From: Candidatus Omnitrophota bacterium
GTDB lineage: Bacteria; Omnitrophota; Koll11; Zapsychrales; Zapsychraceae
NCBI GenBank assembly: GCA_023140095.1
Contig: JAGLMJ010000026.1
Coordinates: forward strand, 1-12,431
Reading direction: 5' to 3'
DNA: 12,431 nucleotides
Of the stretch, positions 7,761 through 12,431 are shown piece by piece. How positions within the stretch are numbered: position 1 is the stretch's first letter; each line of letters opens with the position of its first letter. Made by a program: the position numbers and the translations under genes. The notes under the pieces were generated by a model. That model was not told the DNA's origin. It worked only from the letters and a program-made list of their open reading frames with translations, and did no database searches.

Positions 7761-7796
7761 TTAACACATCATCTGATAAATAGCAATACCGTTCAT
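7761..7796 (-). CDS. Putative 11-residue leader peptide ending Met-Met-Cys
   Basis: A strong Shine-Dalgarno, AAAGGAGG (7802-7809), precedes ATG by 5 nt. The short frame reads MNGIAIYQMMC and then stops. It starts right after the second riboswitch terminator and lies 119 nt before metY. Four of its eleven residues are Met or Cys, three of them consecutive at the end, which suits a sulfur-amino-acid attenuation peptide. Alternatively, the site could be the remnant start of a lost gene once controlled by the riboswitch. Known leader-peptide systems support the idea in general, but no metY example is claimed here. Confidence 0.4.
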   Translation of the reverse strand: MNGIAIYQMMC

Positions 7797-7812
7797 TGTT
7801 CCCTCCTTTCAA

Positions 7813-7847
7813 CAAAAACCCCTCGGCTAAAAACGATAACCGCGGGG
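7813..7847 (-). terminator. Riboswitch terminator 2 in the metY leader
   Basis: On the minus strand CCCC-G-CGG pairs with CCG-A-GGGG around a loop containing TTTTTAGC, followed by five T residues. The loop and 3' side (TTTTAGC) are complementary to GCTAAAA in the aptamer 3' end just upstream, giving an exclusive antiterminator pairing. Confidence 0.7.
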
Positions 7848-7854
7848 TCATTGA

Positions 7855-7905
7855 TCTTTTAGCACTTTGTTAAGGCATCTGCAATCCATCACAAATCGGT
7901 CTGCC
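7855..7905 (-). promoter_or_regulatory. Second SAM riboswitch aptamer (SAM-II-like, possibly SAM-V-like)
   Basis: The minus strand shows the SAM-II core in order: GATTTG, then GGATTGC, then a P1 3' strand TGCC, then TTAACAAAGTGCTAAAAG. P1 would be GGCA/TGCC. Four extra nucleotides (GACC) lie between the P1 5' strand and GATTTG, unlike the upstream copy, so the fit is weaker. SAM-V shares this pseudoknot core and is known in tandem with SAM-II in marine bacteria, so it is an alternative. It is followed at once by terminator 2. No promoter is seen between the two aptamers, so this one should be reached only by transcripts that pass terminator 1. Confidence 0.65.
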
Positions 7906-8112
7906 GAATGAGCACACAACTTACGAAGCAGTAGCAACGTAAGTTGTTGTGCGAATTCGTCCCGAGCGCCTGTTGCCAAACGCCTAGCGCAAGGGATGTT
8001 CTTTGATCCCTCGTTTCCAATGTTGGAAGATTGAAACTCGGGATTATTCCGCCCTATGACTTACGTTCGCTATCGCCTGCCTGCCGGCAGACTCCATAAG
8101 TCATGGGCTCAA
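7906..8112. repeat. Hairpin-rich spacer between the two riboswitch units
   Basis: No gene is visible. Perfect or near-perfect hairpins are packed together. ACAACTTACG (7916-7925) pairs with CGTAAGTTGT (7938-7947). GGGAT/ATCCC and TTCCAATGTTGGAA lie around 7990-8035. CCCTATGACTTA pairs with TAAGTCATGGG at 8052-8107, and its loop contains the palindrome CTGCCGGCAG. The content looks like inserted REP-like units, not part of either aptamer. Confidence 0.6.
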
Positions 8113-8142
8113 TAAAAAAACCCGTGCTAAAATGCACGAGCC
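8113..8142 (-). terminator. Riboswitch terminator 1 in the metY leader
   Basis: On the minus strand CTCGTGC pairs with GCACGGG (seven pairs, one G-U) around a short AT loop and is followed by seven T residues. Its 3' part TTTTAGCAC is the exact complement of GTGCTAAAA in the upstream aptamer, so terminator and SAM-free aptamer compete. Confidence 0.85.
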
Positions 8143-8157
8143 TGAAATCCTCAACAA

Positions 8158-8208
8158 CGCTTTTTAGCACATTTATAACGCGGAGCAATACACCTCAAAT
8201 CACCGCTG
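8158..8208 (-). promoter_or_regulatory. SAM-II riboswitch aptamer controlling metY
   Basis: The minus strand contains, in order, GCGG, TGATTTGAGGTG, TATTGC, CCGC, GTTATAAATGT and GCTAAAAAG. Apart from small loop differences this follows the crystallised metX SAM-II aptamer, which has GATTTA, GTATTGC, GATAAATGT and GCTAAAAAG at the same spacing. P1 is GCGG/CCGC, and the GCTAAAAAG strand forms the SAM-binding pseudoknot. It begins at the predicted transcript start and is followed by an intrinsic terminator. SAM binding should hold GTGCTAAAA, let the terminator form and turn metY off. Confidence 0.9.
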
Positions 8209-8213
8209 ACGCT

Positions 8214-8241
8214 AATATAGCATTTTTTTGGAAAATGTCAA
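8214..8241 (-). promoter_or_regulatory. Near-consensus sigma-70 promoter of the metY leader
   Basis: Minus strand TTGACA (8236-8241, perfect) is followed after 16 nt by TATATT (8214-8219). The start point near 8207 is the first base of the SAM-II aptamer P1, so promoter and riboswitch fit together without extra leader. Confidence 0.85.
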
Positions 8242-8276
8242 AAGACTAAGACTGACTGAGAGATACAGCAAGGCTT

Positions 8277-8301
8277 CAATTATAATTGTCAATTATAATT
8301 G
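8277..8301. promoter_or_regulatory. Tandem 12-bp palindromes upstream of the RND gene
   Basis: CAATTATAATTG (8277-8288) and an identical CAATTATAATTG (8290-8301) are separated by one T; each is a perfect palindrome. TTGTCA (8286-8291) with TACTAA (8309-8314) 17 nt downstream could be a weak plus-strand promoter overlapping the second palindrome. A dimeric regulator could bind here between the divergent RND gene and metY leader, but no regulator gene is present. Confidence 0.5.
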
Positions 8302-8344
8302 TTTTCTTTACTAATCATTTCTTTTCCCATAGAATAGGAAACAT

Positions 8345-10537
8345 ATGGGAAAGCAAGAAACAATAGAATTAAGAGAAAGCTTCTCTATTATCTTCAAGCA
8401 GGTCCTGCGTATTTACAAAGCCCTTCCCCGCGAAGTGATCACCTTTATCCTTCTGGCCCTTATCAGCATGGCCTGCCTGTTCACGTTTGTCGACTTAGCT
8501 CCAACGGTTGATGATAACTTGTTTTTCTCCAGCAACGATCCGCAATTCCAAAGCGAACATTTGATCGACCGTCTCTTTGTCCGGAAAGATGCCCAGCTCA
8601 TCCTTTCCGTTACGGGAAAGATCACCGATGAACAATATAAGAAGAAGATCCATTCCTTAAGCGAGGTGTTTTCTAATCTTGAGGGGATCGCCTCCGTGAA
8701 CAGTTTGACGCACGCCGGCCCCGGGAATCTGCGCAAGGCCATCGACAGCCCTCTTTGGAAACGCCTCATCATCTCCAATGACAGGAAGTCAACCAACCTT
8801 ATCGTGCTTTTAAGTGAAGAGAATTTCTCTGTGATCGTCCCGAAGATCGAGGAGATCATGGCCGCCTTTGAATCAAAGGATTTTCATATCCGCGCCGCCG
8901 GCCTTCCCTACGTCGTGGAGCTCATCAAGCGCAACCTCATGCGCGACCTGAAAATATTCAGCTTGCTGGCATGCGTTATTTTCGGATTATTTATCTTTTT
9001 TATCTTCCGTTCCAAAAGCGTTCTCGTCGGAACAATGGTTTCCTGCTTAAGCGCCTGCATGTGGACGTTCATGATCACGGACCGCTTTTCGATCCCGATG
9101 GGGATCCTGACAGCCAACCTGGGCACGATCATCTTTGTCATGACCCTCTCGCACATTATTTTCCTGACCTTTAACTGGAGAACTTTCCGCTATGACCCAA
9201 CGCGGACCGATCCCGTCAAGGACGCGGTCAAAATAACATTCTCCCCGTCGTTCTGGAGCATGTTCACGACATTGCTCGGGTTTGTCAGCCTGACCGCCGT
9301 ATCCGCTAAGCCCTTGCGCGATCTTGGGATCTCGGGAGCCATTGGATCTCTCGTCGCGATCGCTGTCGCCTATTCCGTCTTCCCTGCTTTCCTGAGAATG
9401 TCCAATAAAAGTCATCTGAAAAAACGGGGAAAAATCGAAGAAGCGCAGATCAAGACATACAAATTCATCGACCTCGAGAGCCAGTTCCTCATGCTGATCA
9501 TTTTTGTCACGTGTTTGCTAACGCTGCCAGGCCTGACCATGGTCAATTCCGACCCGAGCCTTCTCTCTTATTTCTCAAAGAAAAGCGAGATCTACAAAGG
9601 CTTCAGCTATATCGACCGCAACGGCGGCAGCAGCCCGCTCGTTCTCGTCGTGCGCCCGAAGAACAATAAAAAGATCCATTCGAACGAATCCTATGATAAG
9701 CTCTGGAGGCTCCAGGAATCGCTCGAGCAGCATCGTTCGGTGGGATCCGTGATCTCTTTGCCGGTCTTGATCGCGCAGGCCCATGAAACCGCGCCATTCG
9801 GGTGGATGCTGCCCCGACATCTTCTTTTAAGCGCCATGGAACTGCCTTCTAACGACGAGATCGCCAAAAGTTTTGTCACCAAAGACCGGCGCTACGGCCT
9901 CTTCCTTCTGCGTATGATCGAGTCCTACCGTACGGTCCCCCGTCTTGAGATCATTGAGGAAATCAAAAAAACAATCGAGACGGAAGGATTTTATCCCGAG
10001 ATCATCGGCGGGGTTTATAATCTGCAGGGGCATCTGGCAAAACTCGTCGCAAAAAGCCTTGTCTGGGGACTGCTGAAACTTTCCGTTCTTTTTGCGATCA
10101 TTGCGTGGGTCCTTTCCCGTTCTTTGCGGGTCATGCTTGCGGTCACCGCAAGTATCTTTATTATCCCATTGACCATTTTAGGGTGTTTCGGTATCTACCG
10201 GATCCCTCTGGACATTATTTCCGCTCCTGCCTCGAATGTCGCGATCGCCATGGGAATCGATTCGATGATCCATATGATCAAGGCCTTCCGCCGGAAAAAA
10301 GATTGGCAGGCCGTGCGCGACGAGCTTTGGCAGCCGATCCTGACCTCCACCTTCGTTGTCGGTGCCGGATTCTCCATCTTCCTTTTCTCTACGTTCCCTC
10401 CGACACAACGCTTCGGCGGAGCCATTCTTTTAGGAACGCTCCTCGCGGGACTAACGTCCCTCTACATCCTGCCGATGCTGTATCACCATATTCGCCCGGA
10501 TCGATGGCTAGCCTACTGTCTGAAGAAAAAGAAATAA
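8345..10537 (+). CDS. RND superfamily (HAE3/MMPL-type) inner-membrane transporter
   Basis: This 730-residue protein repeats one plan twice: a membrane helix, a large periplasmic domain, then five helices. Visible segments are near residues 31-50, 203-222, 227-245, 254-277, 304-322 and 330-350, and again 380-398, 573-591, 596-616, 624-645, 666-684 and 691-712. The second half carries NVAIAMGIDSMIHMIKAFRR (631-650), the MMPL/HAE3 signature near TM10. The length fits HAE3 exporters, which are smaller than AcrB-type pumps and often move lipids or hopanoids. The substrate cannot be told from the sequence. AGGAAA precedes ATG. No membrane-fusion or outer-membrane partner is nearby. The stop codon lies 18 bp before MITE copy 2. 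Confidence 0.9.
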   Translation: MGKQETIELRESFSIIFKQVLRIYKALPREVITFILLALISMACLFTFVDLAPTVDDNLFFSSNDPQFQSEHLIDRLFVRKDAQLILSVTGKITDEQYKKKIHSLSEVFSNLEGIASVNSLTHAGPGNLRKAIDSPLWKRLIISNDRKSTNLIVLLSEENFSVIVPKIEEIMAAFESKDFHIRAAGLPYVVELIKRNLMRDLKIFSLLACVIFGLFIFFIFRSKSVLVGTMVSCLSACMWTFMITDRFSIPMGILTANLGTIIFVMTLSHIIFLTFNWRTFRYDPTRTDPVKDAVKITFSPSFWSMFTTLLGFVSLTAVSAKPLRDLGISGAIGSLVAIAVAYSVFPAFLRMSNKSHLKKRGKIEEAQIKTYKFIDLESQFLMLIIFVTCLLTLPGLTMVNSDPSLLSYFSKKSEIYKGFSYIDRNGGSSPLVLVVRPKNNKKIHSNESYDKLWRLQESLEQHRSVGSVISLPVLIAQAHETAPFGWMLPRHLLLSAMELPSNDEIAKSFVTKDRRYGLFLLRMIESYRTVPRLEIIEEIKKTIETEGFYPEIIGGVYNLQGHLAKLVAKSLVWGLLKLSVLFAIIAWVLSRSLRVMLAVTASIFIIPLTILGCFGIYRIPLDIISAPASNVAIAMGIDSMIHMIKAFRRKKDWQAVRDELWQPILTSTFVVGAGFSIFLFSTFPPTQRFGGAILLGTLLAGLTSLYILPMLYHHIRPDRWLAYCLKKKK

Positions 10538-10555
10538 ACTTACAGTCAATTGACC

Positions 10556-10701
10556 TATACTGGTTCTTAATGAGATTTTCTGGTGGTTAAACTGTTGAAT
10601 TTCATTAAACCAACATTAAGCATTGCAATCATTAATATTCAATCAAAACCATTGAACGTTAATAAGGCAATGATACGAAATTTTGATTAAGAACCAGTAT
10701 A
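10556..10701. mobile_element. MITE-like repeat, complete copy 2 (146 bp)
   Basis: The element begins TATACTGGTTCTTAAT and ends with its exact reverse complement, ATTAAGAACCAGTATA, a perfect 16-bp terminal inverted repeat. The outer TA on each side may be the target duplication, as for IS630/Tc1-mariner elements, leaving a 142-bp unit. Inside is a second imperfect hairpin centred near 10650. There is no ORF or transposase, so it would need one in trans. It lies between the RND gene and the purF terminator, in the same orientation as copies 1 and 3. Confidence 0.85.
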
Positions 10702-10743
10702 AAAGGAAACTTTCGATAAAGGTGAAGAGTATACCCTAGGACT

Positions 10744-10846
10744 GACAAGTCTTTCTGGACATAGATTGGTACTCCTAGGAGCATCAATCTATGTCCTAAC
10801 ACCAAAAAAACCCACCTCAACACTGAGCGTTGAAGTAGGACTTGTC
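10744..10846. repeat. Nested inverted repeats beyond the purF-like gene
   Basis: An outer pair GACAAGTC (10744-10751) / GACTTGTC (10839-10846) encloses a 40-nt hairpin. That hairpin has a perfect 12-bp stem, GGACATAGATTG/CAATCTATGTCC (10757-10796), capped by the palindrome CTCCTAGGAG. The purF terminator lies in the same interval. No gene or known RNA family is recognised. Confidence 0.6.
10804..10839 (-). terminator. Intrinsic terminator of the purF-like gene
   Basis: On the minus strand CC-ACTTCAAC pairs with GTTGAGGT-GG around a 7-nt loop and is followed by seven T residues. It lies about 60 nt after the purF-like stop codon. Confidence 0.8.
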
Positions 10847-10899
10847 TGAATTGAAAAAATAAAAAGTTTACCCGCCTTTTACTTCACTGCGCATTTTTC

Positions 10900-12330
10900 C
10901 TAACCTTCCTTCTTTTCGGATGGCTCTTTTGACGAAGGGCATTTCCCGTTCCAGCAGTACAGGCAGAGTTTTTCGCGCGGTATTCCGATGGCCTCGACCA
11001 TATCATCAATCGTCTGATATCGAAGAGTCGTTACTTCAATATCCTTCTCGATCCACTTGACCATTTCTTTATACTTCTCTGAATTAGCATCCAGGTATTC
11101 TGAAACATCTTCGATATCTTTCCCTTCTAAATCCCTGATCGCCTTGCGCGCAGCTAATTCATCCGTGCTTCTCGTCGAAAGGCAGAACTTGCACGGGAAC
11201 ATCAGAGGCGGACAGGCCGGCCGGACATGAATTTCCTTCGCCCCGGCATTCCAAAGTTTCTTAACCGTGGAACTCTTAAGCTGCGTTCCCCGGACAATCG
11301 AGTCTTCACAGATAGCGATCTTATTCCCGTCGATGATATTATCAATGGGAATCAGTTTCATCGTCGCAATGAAATCCCGCGTTGCCTGACTCGGAGGCGT
11401 GTAGCTTCGACCGTAGCCCGGCGTGTATTTAATAAGCGGACGCCGGTAAGGCACGCCTGATTCCATCGCGTATCCAATAGCATGAGCCGTGCCGGAATCA
11501 GGAACGCCGGCCGCTACATCAACTTGAATGTCTTTATCTTTTTTGGCTAGTGCCCTGCCGCAACGTTCGCGAACAGTCTCAACATTGACCCCTTCATAAA
11601 CAGAAGCCGGGAATCCCGTATAAATCCACAAGAAAGAACATATTTGCTGATTGTCAGCGCCTTCTCTTCTGACTGCCATTCCGTTTTCATTTAAAAGAAT
11701 GACCTCTCCCGGCCTTAAAAATTTCGTGATCTTAAATCCGAGATTCGGCAAGGCGTTACTTTCCGAGGCCACAACCCAATCACTTTCTTTTTGCCCAATG
11801 ACCAGCGGAGTGTACCCCCATCGGTCACGCGCCGCATAGACACCGTCTTTGTGAAGAATCAGCAACGAGCAGGAGCCTTCGATCACATCAAACATCTTTT
11901 CAATTCCGTCGATGATGTTATCGCCCAGGCTGATCAACTTCGCAATCAACTCTGTTGTGTTCACTCCGCCGTGGCTGACTTCACTGAAGGAAATGCCTTT
12001 CTCGAAAAGAACGGATTGTAATTTTTCCGTATTTTCAATAAAGCCAGCGGTCACAATACTAAAAGGCCCGAACTTGGAATTCAAATACATCGGCTGTTCG
12101 TCACAGTCGCTGATCACCCCGATACCCTTGTTGCCTTCCATATGCCGATGGTCTTCATAGAACTTCGACTTGAACTGGCTCTTGCTGATATTATGGATCT
12201 GCCGATTGAATTTTTTCCCTAAAACCACCATGCCGCCGTACTCCGTACCTAAATGCGAATGATAATCGACGCCATAAAACAGCGTTTCAATACAATCCTT
12301 TTTTGTTACTGCTCCAAAAACTCCGCTCAT
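10900..12330 (-). CDS. PurF-like amidophosphoribosyltransferase with degenerate glutaminase domain
   Basis: The 476-residue protein has the two-domain plan of glutamine PRPP amidotransferase, the first step of purine synthesis. The phosphoribosyltransferase half is intact: VPDSGTAHAIGYA (276-288), YGRSYTPPSQATR (306-318) and PRPP loop AICEDSIVRGT (339-349). Cysteines C231, C380, C456 and C459 match the positions of the Fe-S ligands in Bacillus-type PurF. The N-terminal Ntn domain has lost its chemistry. The nucleophile that follows Met is Ser2 (MSGVFGAV), RYST-type residues are replaced by VISDC (72-76), and HNGN is replaced by TAGF (94-97). Glutamine hydrolysis is therefore unlikely; ammonia use or another role is possible. 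GGAG precedes ATG. No other purine genes are seen. Confidence 0.85.
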   Translation of the reverse strand: MSGVFGAVTKKDCIETLFYGVDYHSHLGTEYGGMVVLGKKFNRQIHNISKSQFKSKFYEDHRHMEGNKGIGVISDCDEQPMYLNSKFGPFSIVTAGFIENTEKLQSVLFEKGISFSEVSHGGVNTTELIAKLISLGDNIIDGIEKMFDVIEGSCSLLILHKDGVYAARDRWGYTPLVIGQKESDWVVASESNALPNLGFKITKFLRPGEVILLNENGMAVRREGADNQQICSFLWIYTGFPASVYEGVNVETVRERCGRALAKKDKDIQVDVAAGVPDSGTAHAIGYAMESGVPYRRPLIKYTPGYGRSYTPPSQATRDFIATMKLIPIDNIIDGNKIAICEDSIVRGTQLKSSTVKKLWNAGAKEIHVRPACPPLMFPCKFCLSTRSTDELAARKAIRDLEGKDIEDVSEYLDANSEKYKEMVKWIEKDIEVTTLRYQTIDDMVEAIGIPREKLCLYCWNGKCPSSKEPSEKKEG

Positions 12331-12357
12331 GTTTGATCTCCGTAAGTTGTTCTACTG

Positions 12358-12363
12358 ATTATA
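12358..12363 (-). promoter_or_regulatory. Perfect -10 hexamer for purF made at the MITE junction
   Basis: On the minus strand the last MITE bases (TATA) plus flanking AT give TATAAT, 27 nt upstream of the purF-like ATG. The -35 region (CAGAAA at 17 nt) lies inside the MITE and is poor, so promoter activity is uncertain. Confidence 0.4.
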
Positions 12364-12431
12364 CTGGTTCTTAATGAGATTTTCTGGTGGTTAAACTGTT
12401 GAATTTCATTAAACCAACATTAAGCATTGCA
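12360..12431. mobile_element. MITE-like repeat, copy 3 (left half, cut by window end)
   Basis: All 72 bases are identical to 10556-10627 of the complete copy. It begins 30 bp upstream of the purF-like start codon. With copy 2 it flanks that gene as direct repeats. Confidence 0.88.

Noticed and set aside
7813..7860. T-box riboswitch (ACCGCGG-like sequence near the terminator)
   Set aside because: ACCCCGCGG only loosely resembles the T-box core, the upstream stem I and specifier loop are absent, and the SAM-II reading explains the sequence better.
10105..10590. Plus-strand frame of 161 codons overlapping the RND gene end
   Set aside because: It is out of frame within transmembrane-coding DNA and runs into the MITE; composition is His/Arg-rich and not protein-like.
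1..12431. CRISPR array, rRNA, tRNA or tmRNA
   Set aside because: I looked for regular spaced repeats, cloverleaf arms with CCA ends and tmRNA tag sequences on both strands and saw none.

Overview
The window reads as chromosomal DNA of a Gram-negative-type bacterium. It carries a lipobox lipoprotein, an RND/MMPL-type inner-membrane transporter and a PilT-type ATPase. The moderate GC content, the dispersed AT-rich hairpins and the mix of families resemble uncultured lineages such as Omnitrophota. That placement is a guess from gene style; there is no rRNA or other marker to confirm it. Both window ends stop inside the same short repeat, so this is probably a whole contig from a fragmented assembly.

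Layout. Positions 1-80 hold the right half of a 146-bp MITE-like repeat. On the minus strand follow exodeoxyribonuclease III (177-938) and, across an AT-rich palindrome, the radical SAM protein AmrS (1113-2195). Divergent from amrS is a PilT-like ATPase fused to a response-regulator receiver domain (2388-3893, plus). Next comes a compact minus-strand operon, read from a strong promoter at 5991-6019: cupin, ketopantoate-reductase-like protein, DUF6941-like protein and a small lipoprotein. After a non-coding stretch with hairpins (6020-6298) lies metY, O-acetylhomoserine sulfhydrylase (6355-7641, minus). An HAE3-type RND transporter (8345-10537, plus) is divergent from the metY leader. A complete MITE, a nested hairpin and a terminator follow. 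Last is a PurF-like gene (10900-12330, minus), with a third MITE copy directly upstream of it.

The main result is the roughly 570-nt metY leader. A near-consensus sigma-70 promoter (8214-8241) starts transcription at a SAM-II riboswitch aptamer, which is followed by an intrinsic terminator. About 200 nt of hairpins follow, then a second SAM-II-like (or SAM-V-like) aptamer with its own terminator. After that comes a perfect Shine-Dalgarno with an 11-codon ORF ending Met-Met-Cys, and then metY. In both units the GTGCTAAAAG segment of the aptamer is complementary to the TTTTAGC segment of its terminator. This suggests two SAM-controlled transcription switches in series, possibly with an added leader-peptide layer.

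Two proteins stand out. The PurF-like protein keeps the PRPP-binding loop and the four cysteines expected to bind an Fe-S cluster, but has lost the nucleophilic Cys (now Ser2) and other glutaminase motifs. The PilT-like ATPase ends in a receiver domain that keeps its main phosphorylation residues.
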